Source of the DNA: CAMYLY01 sp039587215
Lineage (GTDB): Bacteria; Gemmatimonadota; Gemmatimonadetes; Gemmatimonadales; GWC2-71-9
Direction: 5' to 3'
NCBI GenBank assembly: GCA_039587215.1
Contig: JBDHIW010000181.1
Span: 1-6,959 of the forward strand
DNA length: 6,959 nt
The notes under the pieces were generated by a model, which saw only the letters and a program-made list of their open reading frames with translations, was not told the origin of the DNA and made no database searches. Every line of letters begins with the position of its first letter. Within the stretch, counting starts at the first letter, position 1. Both the position numbers and the translations under genes were made by a program. Below are positions 1 through 6,261 of the stretch, one piece after another.

Positions 1-709
1 CAAGCGCCACCCCACGGACACCGTCGTCCGGCATGCGCGTCAGCGCGAAGTGAACGGCCATGATCCCGGCGGCGGCCAGGAAGTACTGCACCATCTGCGG
101 ATGCGGACTGAGCAGAGCCAGTCCTGTGGTGAGGGCCAACAACGCATGGCCCTCGAGCCGTCGGTCGCGCAGTGCCCATACGAGTGCGACCAACGCGAGG
201 GGAAGCAGTGCGGACACGAAGAGCTTCCCGTCGTGGCCCGGACTGACGTACGACCCGATGACCCCAGAGAGCTGGTAGGCCACACCACCGAGAACGGCGC
301 CTGCCCAGCCCACGTCGATTCGCCGGAGGAACCAGTACATGAATCCGCCGGCCAGCACGTAGTGGATGGCGAATCCGAGGTTCATCCCCGCCGTCGTCCC
401 GACCAGCAGGCGCAGCCACGCGGTCGGATAGAAGATGTCGCCGTGCATCGCGGCGACGAACGGCAACCCGCCGTACAGCTCGGCATTCCACAAGGGGACG
501 TGTCCGAGCTGCCGCGTCATCTGCGCCGCCCACTCGCGAAACGCAAAGCCGCTGAAGTACTGGTCGTTGTACGGCGAGGCAATGAAGTTCCCGCCGAACA
601 TCGGAAGTGACAGGACCAGGATCCAGAGACTGAGCAGTGCCCAGGCCACGACGTGTTCCGCTGGCGGGGCGTAGCTTTCCGCCGCTGGGCGGTCGACGGG
701 GTCGGTCAT
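1..709 (-). CDS. YfhO-like polytopic membrane protein, 3'-partial
   Basis: From ATG 709 the frame is open to the window edge and gives the first 236 residues. After a short polar start (1-20) comes a first membrane helix (about 21-38). Then follows an extracytoplasmic loop with FGGNFIASPYNDQYFSGFAF (38-57) and VPLWNAELYGGLPFVAAMHG (71-90), then IFYPTAWLRL (92-101). Further helices lie near 110-128, 135-153, 166-181 and 188-200, with SPGHDGKLFVSALLP (156-170) and SPHPQMVQYF (201-210). The pattern of an early loop with an acidic residue, a P-L-W-N-x-x-x-x-G-G-x-P-F phrase and a later GH-x-x-KL phrase is that of YfhO-like and related GT-C-like large membrane proteins, usually 700-900 residues. 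YfhO of Gram-positives helps glycosylate lipoteichoic acid; here the acceptor is unknown. Context with GT2, GT4 and a flippase-like protein suits a lipid-linked sugar transferase. The start is supported by AGGATGAGG and lies 10 bp after the previous stop. Confidence 0.8.
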   Translation of the reverse strand, partial: MTDPVDRPAAESYAPPAEHVVAWALLSLWILVLSLPMFGGNFIASPYNDQYFSGFAFREWAAQMTRQLGHVPLWNAELYGGLPFVAAMHGDIFYPTAWLRLLVGTTAGMNLGFAIHYVLAGGFMYWFLRRIDVGWAGAVLGGVAYQLSGVIGSYVSPGHDGKLFVSALLPLALVALVWALRDRRLEGHALLALTTGLALLSPHPQMVQYFLAAAGIMAVHFALTRMPDDGVRGVAL

Positions 710-717
710 GCGCGGTG

Positions 718-726
718 CCTCATCCT
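718..726 (-). promoter_or_regulatory. Shine-Dalgarno for the YfhO-like gene
   Basis: The sense strand reads AGGATGAGG ending 8 bases before the ATG at 709. It overlaps the last codons and the TGA of the flippase-like gene (720-722). It is the clearest ribosome-binding site in the window and fixes the downstream start. Termination of one gene thus occurs on the initiation site of the next, as in coupled translation. Confidence 0.6.
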
Positions 727-1649
727 GGTGTCGATGTCGATTCGTCGGGCGATGGCGCGCCGCCAGTGGCGAGCGCCCCGACGCCTGCCGCCACGAGTTC
801 CGTGAGCGTGAGCAGCAGACGGGACGCCGCGGCCAACGCGATCGCGCCTCCGGTTCCGGTCGTCGGTGCGAGCATCGCCACGAACACCGCCTCCCGCACT
901 CCGACCCCACCCGGCGCGAACACCGCGAGGAGCCCGGCGACGTAGCCGACCGTGAACACGCCGACCGCCGCACGCCACGGCAACGATGCCCCGGGGAGAA
1001 TCGCCTCCGCGAGGACCCAGAAGGCTAAACCGTAGGCGAGCCAACTCAAGGCCGTAACCGCGGTCGCCGTGAGCGCCGTGCGAACCGGCAGGTGGCGGAG
1101 CGGCTCGGCAGCCCCTCGCATCCGGTCGAGCCAGCCCATCGTTCGCGGCGATACGAGCACGACGAGCGTGCCCGCCGTGAGACCGATGGCCGCCAGCACC
1201 TGCCAGAGCGTCAGCGCCTGCGGCACGGCAACGGCCGCGACCGTCGCGGCCGTCCCCAGTGCCATCGCCTGCATCGCGACGGCGGCCCCAGCGGCCGCCC
1301 ACCCCTCGACTCCTGCCCGCCGGGCCAGCACGACCAGCCCAGCAACGCTCCACACCTTCCCAGGCAGATACCGTCCCAAGTTGGAGAGGGTCCAGATGCG
1401 GACGGCGGCGCGCACAGGCAGCGCGAATCCCCAGCCGACGACGACGCGCCGCCACGCTGCGATGAGGAGTCCGTAGGTCCCCAAAACGACCAGTGCGGCC
1501 GCCGCCAGCAGCGCGGGACGGATCTCGACGCTGAGGTCGAGTGCGCGGACGTCCGACCATTGTGCGGCGAGCGCCCGCCAGATCAGGACACCGAGAACCG
1601 CCACCAGCAGAATCTGCGACGTCCACAGGAACACCCGCCGCCCGCTCAC
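720..1649 (-). CDS. UPF0104 / LPG-synthase-TM-type membrane protein, putative flippase
   Basis: This 309-residue polytopic membrane protein has about eight hydrophobic segments: near 8-26, 45-66, 100-110, 118-142, 149-168, 190-216, 228-246 and 268-294. It carries two phrases usual in the LPG_synthase_TM/UPF0104 family: LGRYLPGKVWSVAG (91-104) and FAPGGVGVREAVF (244-256). The family includes the membrane half of MprF, and AglD-like proteins near glycosyltransferases. Members are often proposed to flip or bind lipid or lipid-linked sugars, but a biochemical role is not settled for most. It lacks the soluble synthase domain of full MprF, so lysyl-PG synthesis is unlikely. Position right after GT2 and GT4 genes suggests handling of a lipid-linked glycan in the inner membrane. 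The GTG at 1649 overlaps the GT4 stop by 4 bp and is preceded by GGGGA at short spacing. The long alternative frame across this region (to 1833) has no protein-like features. Confidence 0.85.
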   Translation of the reverse strand: MSGRRVFLWTSQILLVAVLGVLIWRALAAQWSDVRALDLSVEIRPALLAAAALVVLGTYGLLIAAWRRVVVGWGFALPVRAAVRIWTLSNLGRYLPGKVWSVAGLVVLARRAGVEGWAAAGAAVAMQAMALGTAATVAAVAVPQALTLWQVLAAIGLTAGTLVVLVSPRTMGWLDRMRGAAEPLRHLPVRTALTATAVTALSWLAYGLAFWVLAEAILPGASLPWRAAVGVFTVGYVAGLLAVFAPGGVGVREAVFVAMLAPTTGTGGAIALAAASRLLLTLTELVAAGVGALATGGAPSPDESTSTPG

Positions 1650-2788
1650 GCGTCCCCGCCCACCGCTCGGCGATACACCCCGGCGAACGTTTCCGCCACC
1701 GCGGCCGTCCGTACGGTCGCGCGAAGCGCCTCACCGACCCCCCGCGCATCGCGGCGCGCCTGCGGATCGTCCAGCACCGACCGTAGCCCCTCGGCAACCG
1801 CCGGCGGCGTCGCATCGACCACGCACCCGGCACCGTCCACCATCAGGTCGACGACGCCTCCCCCGTCGTTCGTCGCCACGACGGGCACGCTGAGGAGCAG
1901 TGCTTCCGCGACTACCAACCCCAGGCCCTCGTGTCGTCCTGCGAAGGCCACAACGTCGGCCGAGGCAAGACGGTCGGGGAGAGACTCGGGCGGAATCGCT
2001 CCTGTAAACGTGACGCGCAGACCGAGCTCGTCGGCCTGCGCTTCCAGGGCCGACCGTTCGGGTCCGTCGCCGATCACGCGGACCGCGGGGGCCTCCGAAC
2101 CGAGCAACGCGATGGCATCCAGCAGCAGCGCTACCCGTTTCTGCGGCACCAGCCGTCCGACAATCGCGATTCCCCCACCGCCGTGCTCGTGCGGCGTGTA
2201 CCGCGCGGTGTCGAGCGGCATCGGCTGCACCAGAATCTGTTCCCGGTCGATCCCCACCGCGTCCGCCACGCGGTCGGCCAGAAAGTTCGACACCGTCGTC
2301 ACCGCCGCCGCCCGGCGCAGTACTCGTCCCGCCACCCGACGGACACCGCGCGACCGCGCGAGCAGCGTCACATCGGTGCCGTGCATGGTCACGACGTAGG
2401 GCGGTCCACCCACCGCACGCCGCATCCATGCGCCGACGCCGGCCGGCACCCACCAGTGCGCGTGCACGCAATCCACTCGCCGTCCCCCCGCAGCGCGGGC
2501 GAACGCGCCAACCATGCCCAGGGCCGCCAACCCACCCGGCACGCTGCGTGCGCCCTCAACCATGGTGCCGCGATAGGCGAGTGTCTCCCAGGTCGCGGGC
2601 GCGTAGCGCAGCGAGCGTGCCGGAACCGCATCCGTCGCGACGGGCCCGCCCTGCCCTCCGTCGGACGGCGCAGCGACCTCGACCTCGAAACCCGCCGCGC
2701 GGACGCCGGCCGCGAGCCGCGCAATGAATGCCCCGGCGACGTCACCATCCCAGCGGGGATACGCGTGCGTGAGAAACCGGACGCGCAC
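1646..2788 (-). CDS. GT4-family (GT-B fold) glycosyltransferase
   Basis: This 380-residue retaining glycosyltransferase has two Rossmann domains. The N-terminal half opens with FLTHAYPRWDGDVAGAFI (5-22) and includes VHAHWWVPAGVGA (108-120), YVVTMHGTDV (131-140) and VTTVSNFLADRV (163-174). The C-terminal half has IVGRLVPQKR (209-218), VRVIGDGPE (236-244), FTGAIPPESLPDRLASADVV (261-280) and the donor-binding EGLGLVVAEA (287-296) with E287 and E295 in the EX7E arrangement. It likely adds a sugar from a nucleotide-sugar donor at the cytoplasmic face; donor and acceptor are unknown. I chose GTG 2788, five bases after the GT2 stop, because the first beta strand begins right there. No ATG lies close, and no clear Shine-Dalgarno is visible, so coupled initiation is inferred. 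Upstream open frame to 3319 is a shadow of the GT2 gene. The stop overlaps the next start (GTGA). Confidence 0.9.
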   Translation of the reverse strand: MRVRFLTHAYPRWDGDVAGAFIARLAAGVRAAGFEVEVAAPSDGGQGGPVATDAVPARSLRYAPATWETLAYRGTMVEGARSVPGGLAALGMVGAFARAAGGRRVDCVHAHWWVPAGVGAWMRRAVGGPPYVVTMHGTDVTLLARSRGVRRVAGRVLRRAAAVTTVSNFLADRVADAVGIDREQILVQPMPLDTARYTPHEHGGGGIAIVGRLVPQKRVALLLDAIALLGSEAPAVRVIGDGPERSALEAQADELGLRVTFTGAIPPESLPDRLASADVVAFAGRHEGLGLVVAEALLLSVPVVATNDGGGVVDLMVDGAGCVVDATPPAVAEGLRSVLDDPQARRDARGVGEALRATVRTAAVAETFAGVYRRAVGGDA

Positions 2789-2793
2789 GTCCG

Positions 2794-3756
2794 TCAGTCG
2801 TCTGACGTCTGGCGGGCCCGGAGTTCGTCCACGGAGCGCGCGATCGCGCGCAGCTCCTCGCGAGCGCCCGCGAGCATCTCCCCGACGAAACCGAACCCGA
2901 AGAGCGCGATCCCCGAGACCACGAGCACCATCACGAGGTCCAGCAGCGGGCGAAACCCGACACCGAACCCGAAACGGACCACGAGCGCCGCGATCCCGGT
3001 CAGCATGCCCAGGACGAAGAGCACGGAGCCGGTAACCCCGAAGAACAGAAGTGGTTTGCGGCCGAACCGCAGCTGGAACCACACGGAGAGAAGATCGAAG
3101 ACCCCGACGGGAATGCGCCCGAGTCCGAACTTCGACTGTCCGGACCGCCGGGGATGCAGCGTCACCGGTCGCTCCGCGATGGCGAATCCCTCCGCGGCCG
3201 CGATGACCACCATGAACCGGTGCCAGTCGGGTCGCGTGGGCAGTACATCGACGACCGCCCGACGATACGCCTTCACCGCATTGAGATCGGTGACCCGCAC
3301 GCCGAACAGCCAGCGACACAGGCGGTTGTACACCGACGAGACGAACGCCTTCTCGTACTCGCCCTGCTTCGTGCCCGTCACGACGTCGGCATCACCGGAC
3401 AGGATCGGTGCCGCCAACTGCGGGATCTCGGCCGGCGCGAACTGCAGATCGGCCGGATAGAAGACGAAAACCGACCCGCGCGCGGCATCGGCACCCGACC
3501 GCAGCGCGTCGGCAATGCCCCGCCGCGCTCGATGGCGGACCGATCGCAGGAACGGGTGGGATCCGCGCAGTCGCTCGAGCAGCGCCGGCGTCTCGTCGCC
3601 GCTGCCGTCGTCGACGATCACGACTTCGTACCGAACGTCGGTCGGTTCCAGGGCCGCCGCACACTGCCCGACGAACTCGGCGAGATTGTCCGCCTCGTTC
3701 AGGGCGGGCACGAGTATGCTCACGTCGACGTTCCCGTCGTGGGTCGCCAGGCTCAT
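2794..3756 (-). CDS. GT2 glycosyltransferase, polyprenyl-phosphate type, two C-terminal TM helices
   Basis: This 320-residue protein has a GT-A fold glycosyltransferase domain: VSILVPALNEADNL (12-25), VVIVDDGSGDET (45-56) and FYPADLQFAP (99-108) at the DxD-like site. The acceptor-side part includes VYNRLCRWLFG (142-152), VTDLNAVKAYRR (155-166) and RRSGQSKFGLGRI (203-215). Two hydrophobic segments follow (about 235-260 and 268-294), then a charged cytoplasmic tail. This is the layout of DPM1/DPMS-like, GtrB-like or ArnC-like enzymes, which transfer a sugar from a nucleotide donor to a polyprenyl phosphate. The exact sugar cannot be told from sequence. The first Asp expected in DAD is Pro here (P101-A-D103-L-Q105). 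The ATG at 3756 overlaps the rpoN stop by 4 bp and has GGAAG five bases upstream (3762-3766); the open frame upstream of it is only a shadow of rpoN. The next gene starts 5 bp after the stop. Confidence 0.9.
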   Translation of the reverse strand: MSLATHDGNVDVSILVPALNEADNLAEFVGQCAAALEPTDVRYEVVIVDDGSGDETPALLERLRGSHPFLRSVRHRARRGIADALRSGADAARGSVFVFYPADLQFAPAEIPQLAAPILSGDADVVTGTKQGEYEKAFVSSVYNRLCRWLFGVRVTDLNAVKAYRRAVVDVLPTRPDWHRFMVVIAAAEGFAIAERPVTLHPRRSGQSKFGLGRIPVGVFDLLSVWFQLRFGRKPLLFFGVTGSVLFVLGMLTGIAALVVRFGFGVGFRPLLDLVMVLVVSGIALFGFGFVGEMLAGAREELRAIARSVDELRARQTSDD

Positions 3757-4583
3757 ACGCGCTTCCGCATGCGGGCCGGCAGCACGCCGAGTTGATCCCG
3801 GTACTTGGCCACCGTGCGGCGAGCGATCTGGATGCCTCTGCGGCGGAGCGCATCGACGATAGCCGCGTCGGTGAGCGGCTTCGCGGAATCCTCGTCGGCC
3901 ACGAGCTTCTGAATCTGCGCTTTGACGGCGCGGGAGCTCGCGTCTTCGCCCGACGTCGTGCCGAGGCTGGACGAGAAAAAGAACTTGAGCGGGAAGACTC
4001 CACGCGGGGTCTGCACGAACTTCTGGCTCGTCACCCGGCTGATGGTCGACTCGTGCATCTCCACGACGTCCGCGACCTCGCGCAGCGTGAGCGGCCGAAT
4101 GTGCTCGATGCCCTTCTCGAAGAAGTCCCGCTGCCGGTCGACGATGAAGTGCATCACCTTGAGCATCGTCTGCCGCCGCTGCTCGATCGCCTGCACCAGC
4201 CACGTAGCGCTGTTGAGCTTCTCCGTGATGAACTCGCGGTTGGCTCCGACGAACTTCTTCTTGTCCCCGGCGATCTCCCGGTACACCGGGCTGATGCGCA
4301 GCCGCGGCACGCCGCCATCATTGAGATAGATGCGGTAGTCGCCGTCCACCTTGTCGACGACGAGGTCCGGCACGACGTACTCCTGGTCGGCCCGCGCAAA
4401 GCGGAGTCCGGGCTTGGGCTCGAGACGCGCCAGCTGGTCCGCCGCGTCCTGAACGACCCGCGGGGTGAACTCGTACCGCCTGGCCAGGTCGTTCCACCGG
4501 TGCGCAATGAGATCGTCGAACGCTTCATCGACGAGCCGGTAGGTGAGCGTCTCCGTCTCTCCGAGATCCCGCAGCTGCAGCAA
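3753..4583 (-). CDS. rpoN: Sigma-54 C-terminal fragment (frame two)
   Basis: This is the in-frame rest of sigma-54, 276 residues when read from the TTG at 4583. That TTG is almost certainly an internal Leu codon, since the same frame reads LRECL immediately before it. It contains the end of the core-binding domain (LEPKPGLRFARADQEYVVPD at 54-73, LNSATWLVQAIEQR at 123-136), the helix-turn-helix (LTLREVADVVEMHESTISRV, 165-184), PRGVFPLKFFFSSS (193-206) and the RpoN box ARRTVAKYR (254-262), which contacts the -24 element. Every C-terminal hallmark is intact, which argues against long-term decay. I see no Shine-Dalgarno or genuine start that would make this an independent gene. It should be read as part of rpoN and rejoined if resequencing restores the missing segment. 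Confidence 0.7.
   Translation of the reverse strand: MLQLRDLGETETLTYRLVDEAFDDLIAHRWNDLARRYEFTPRVVQDAADQLARLEPKPGLRFARADQEYVVPDLVVDKVDGDYRIYLNDGGVPRLRISPVYREIAGDKKKFVGANREFITEKLNSATWLVQAIEQRRQTMLKVMHFIVDRQRDFFEKGIEHIRPLTLREVADVVEMHESTISRVTSQKFVQTPRGVFPLKFFFSSSLGTTSGEDASSRAVKAQIQKLVADEDSAKPLTDAAIVDALRRRGIQIARRTVAKYRDQLGVLPARMRKRV
3762..3766 (-). promoter_or_regulatory. Shine-Dalgarno for the GT2 gene
   Basis: GGAAG lies five bases before the ATG at 3756, inside the last codons of rpoN. It supports that ATG over any start in the longer upstream open frame. Because it can recruit ribosomes on its own, the GT2 gene could still be translated if the rpoN frameshift is real and ribosomes do not reach the rpoN stop. 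Confidence 0.5.
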
Positions 4584-5086
4584 GAGACATTCCCGGAGTC
4601 CACCTTCAGTTGCTCGAGCAGGGAGTTCGCCCCGCTGCAGACTTCCTCGAGCTCCGCCTGCAGATAGCCGTCATCGCCAATGCTGCCCACCAGCTCGTCG
4701 CAGAGGAACCGCGTCCGATCGTCGAGCTCCAGGAGGTGCAGCTGCCCCGTGATGTGGTCGGAGAGGTTGGTGTGTTCGACCGCCACCGGCTCGAAGTACT
4801 CCCGCTCTTCGAACTGCTCTCGGGCACCGCCCACGCTGAATCCGTCGAGGAGGATCTCCTCCCAATCGGCCTCGTCGTCCTGCTCGGTCTCCTGCTCGTT
4901 CGTCTCGACGGGCTCGTCGACTTCAGGCTCCTCCATCTCGAGAAACGGGTTCGTCTCGAGTTCGGTCTTCAGGTGTTGCTGGAGGTCGAGCAGCGGCATA
5001 TACAGCAGATCCATCGCCTGGTACAGGCGAGGGTTCATGCGCAGCTCTTGGCGGAGCTGTGCCGATTGCTGTAGCGACGTCTTCAT
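4154..5086 (-). CDS. rpoN: Sigma-54 N-terminal fragment (frame one)
   Basis: As sequenced, translation from ATG 5086 would give 310 residues, of which only about 1-162 are sigma-54. Residues 1-50 are region I, the activator-interacting domain, Gln/Leu-rich with LRQELRMNPRLYQAMDLLYM and ETNPFLE. Residues 51-78 are very rich in Glu and Asp, as in region II. Residues about 100-150 begin the core-binding domain (LSDHITGQLHLLELDDRTR, GSIGDDGYLQAELEEV). From D163 the product is out of frame, Ser/Arg/Thr-rich and unlike any sigma-54, ending at 4154. If the lesion is real, this product keeps the activator-facing domain and part of the core-binding domain but lacks all DNA-binding parts. No strong Shine-Dalgarno precedes the start (only AAGG about 13 bases upstream), so coupling to lptB through the ATGA overlap is the likely mode of initiation. 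Confidence 0.7.
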   Translation of the reverse strand: MKTSLQQSAQLRQELRMNPRLYQAMDLLYMPLLDLQQHLKTELETNPFLEMEEPEVDEPVETNEQETEQDDEADWEEILLDGFSVGGAREQFEEREYFEPVAVEHTNLSDHITGQLHLLELDDRTRFLCDELVGSIGDDGYLQAELEEVCSGANSLLEQLKVDSGNVSCCSCGISERRRRSPTGSSMKRSTISLRTGGTTWPGGTSSPRGSFRTRRTSWRVSSPSPDSALRGPTRSTSCRTSSSTRWTATTASISMMAACRGCASARCTGRSPGTRRSSSEPTASSSRRSSTALRGWCRRSSSGGRRCSR

Positions 5087-6261
5087 GCGACCGCCGACAA
5101 CCTTTCGCGCAAGCGTGCGGTGAGGGTCGGACCGAAGTAGGTGTCCGCGACGCGATCGTCGAACACGAGATCGCGAACCGTCCCGGACACCTGCACCTTC
5201 CCTTCGAACATGATATAGGCACGATCGACGATGTCGAGCGTCTGCTCGACGTTGTGATCGGTAATCAGGACCCCGATGCCGCGACCGCGGAGTCCCGCTA
5301 CGATGGTCTGAATGTCATTGACCGCGATCGGATCGACGCCGGCGAACGGTTCGTCGAGCAGCATGAAGCGCGGGTTCGCGACGAGCGCCCGCGTGATCTC
5401 CAGCCGACGCCGCTCGCCGCCCGACAGCTTGTACGCTGGATCGTTCCGTAGGTGCGCAATGGACAACTCGTCGAGGAGCTCGTCCAGACGTGCCCGCCGC
5501 TCCGCGTCGGGTAGCCGCTGCTGCTCGAGGATGGCCAGCACGTTTTCCTCGACCGTGAGCTTCCGGAACGCCGACGGCTCCTGCGCTAGGTAGCCGATGC
5601 CGCGGCGCGCCCGCTGATACATCGGCATGGACGACACATCCGTATCGTTGATGTAGATGCTCCCGCCGTCGGGCCGTTCGAGTCCGACCAGCATGTAGAA
5701 CGTGGTCGTCTTCCCCGCGCCGTTCGGTCCCAACAGCCCCACGATCTCACCTTGGCGTACCTCGACGTCGACATTGTCCACGACGACGCGTCGCTTGTAC
5801 GCCTTCGTGAGACCTCGTCCGTGAAGCGTGGAACCCGTCGCGGCAGACGTCTGTCCGGCCGCCTCTGCGGCCTGAATCGCCTCGAGCGCAATCGCGAGAC
5901 ATCGGTCGCGCGTCCCCTTCCAGTCGGCCGAGATTGCGTCCCAGACATCCGAGCGGAAGCGTACGACCGCCTCGTCCGTTCCGAGGTCCGGGAGGGTCTC
6001 CAGCACGCCGTCGCTCGCGAGGCGTGGCAGGACGGAGGTGCCGAGATGCCGGCGCACCTCGTCGACCGACAAGACCCCCCGCACCCGCGCCACCTCGCCG
6101 AACTCCCGATCCTGGATCGCGAGGTAGTCCTCCCGATAGGTCACGGCGAGATCGCCGAACCGCACGCCACCGTGCGAATCGGCCTTGGCCATCAGGCTCG
6201 CCACCGCGAGCGGGATCGACGGGTGCTTGCCGTCGAGCTGCGTCAGGATGTCGATCGTCAT
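5083..6261 (-). CDS. lptB: LptB LPS-export ABC ATPase with N-terminal extension
   Basis: This 392-residue protein carries a complete LptB ATPase at residues about 146-392: Walker A GPNGAGKTT (178-186), Q-loop Q227, signature LSGGE (279-283), Walker B FMLLDEP (299-305) and H-loop H336 in ITDHNVEQTL. LptB-typical phrases include ARRGIGYLAQEPSAFRKL and DEPFAGVDPIAV. LptB powers LPS extraction from the inner membrane with LptFG. LptB is normally about 240 residues, so about 145 N-terminal residues are extra. These are mixed helical, with a possible winged-helix-like part (SVDEVRRHLGTSVLPRLASDG, split here as residues 65-85) and an Ala-rich linker (124-145). I do not recognise the extension. The ATG at 6261 overlaps the upstream stop by 4 bp. 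No ATG, GTG or TTG lies in frame between residues 100 and 160 except a GTG for V161, already inside the ATPase fold, so a normal-length LptB start is not available. The stop overlaps rpoN by 4 bp. Confidence 0.95.
   Translation of the reverse strand: MTIDILTQLDGKHPSIPLAVASLMAKADSHGGVRFGDLAVTYREDYLAIQDREFGEVARVRGVLSVDEVRRHLGTSVLPRLASDGVLETLPDLGTDEAVVRFRSDVWDAISADWKGTRDRCLAIALEAIQAAEAAGQTSAATGSTLHGRGLTKAYKRRVVVDNVDVEVRQGEIVGLLGPNGAGKTTTFYMLVGLERPDGGSIYINDTDVSSMPMYQRARRGIGYLAQEPSAFRKLTVEENVLAILEQQRLPDAERRARLDELLDELSIAHLRNDPAYKLSGGERRRLEITRALVANPRFMLLDEPFAGVDPIAVNDIQTIVAGLRGRGIGVLITDHNVEQTLDIVDRAYIMFEGKVQVSGTVRDLVFDDRVADTYFGPTLTARLRERLSAVA

Larger units (their letters stand above)
3753..5086 (-). 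pseudogene. rpoN: rpoN (sigma-54), internal deletion plus frameshift
   Basis: Two reading frames together encode nearly a whole sigma-54, the RNA polymerase factor for -24/-12 promoters that needs AAA+ activators. Frame one (start ATG 5086) gives region I, the acidic region II and the start of the core-binding domain through K161-V162. Frame two resumes at 4598 with LRECLLLQL and runs to TGA 3755-3753 through the core-binding end, the HTH and the RpoN box. The joined protein would have about 443 residues, against roughly 460-490 usual. The near-invariant piece expected between them, of the form (I/V)Q-x-(F/L)DP-x-GV-x-A-(R/K)DL, is absent, so about 13-20 codons are missing. Codon phase shows that the loss is 3k+1 bases. 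Both flanks look fully conserved, so the lesion is recent or is an assembly or sequencing artefact. The gene is embedded between lptB and a GT2 gene with 4-bp overlaps at both ends. Confidence 0.85.

Noticed and set aside
706..1833. A 375-codon minus-strand frame overlapping the flippase-like gene.
   Set aside because: Its translation is Arg/Gly-rich low-complexity with no membrane or catalytic pattern, while the overlapping frame gives a clear UPF0104 protein with family motifs.
3753..4583. The C-terminal part of sigma-54 as a separate gene starting at TTG 4583.
   Set aside because: The frame continues upstream with conserved LRECL, there is no Shine-Dalgarno, and no family of standalone sigma-54 C-terminal proteins with this boundary is known to me.
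4154..4600. Programmed ribosomal frameshifting in rpoN.
   Set aside because: A frameshift of one or two bases would not supply the missing conserved FDPxGVxARDL block, and no slippery heptamer is evident at the junction. A deletion explains both facts.
1092..4667. Long plus-strand open frames of 435, 509 and 419 codons (1092-2399, 1931-3460, 3408-4667).
   Set aside because: They lie antisense to well-supported minus-strand genes, are rich in Arg, Pro, Ser, Ala and His, and show no domain motif. They are the usual antisense shadows of GC-rich coding DNA.
5083..6261. A separate small gene followed by a normal-length lptB instead of a fusion.
   Set aside because: The frame is continuous and there is no ATG, GTG or TTG codon near the ATPase boundary that could start a separate LptB; the nearest, GTG for V161, is inside the first ATPase strands.
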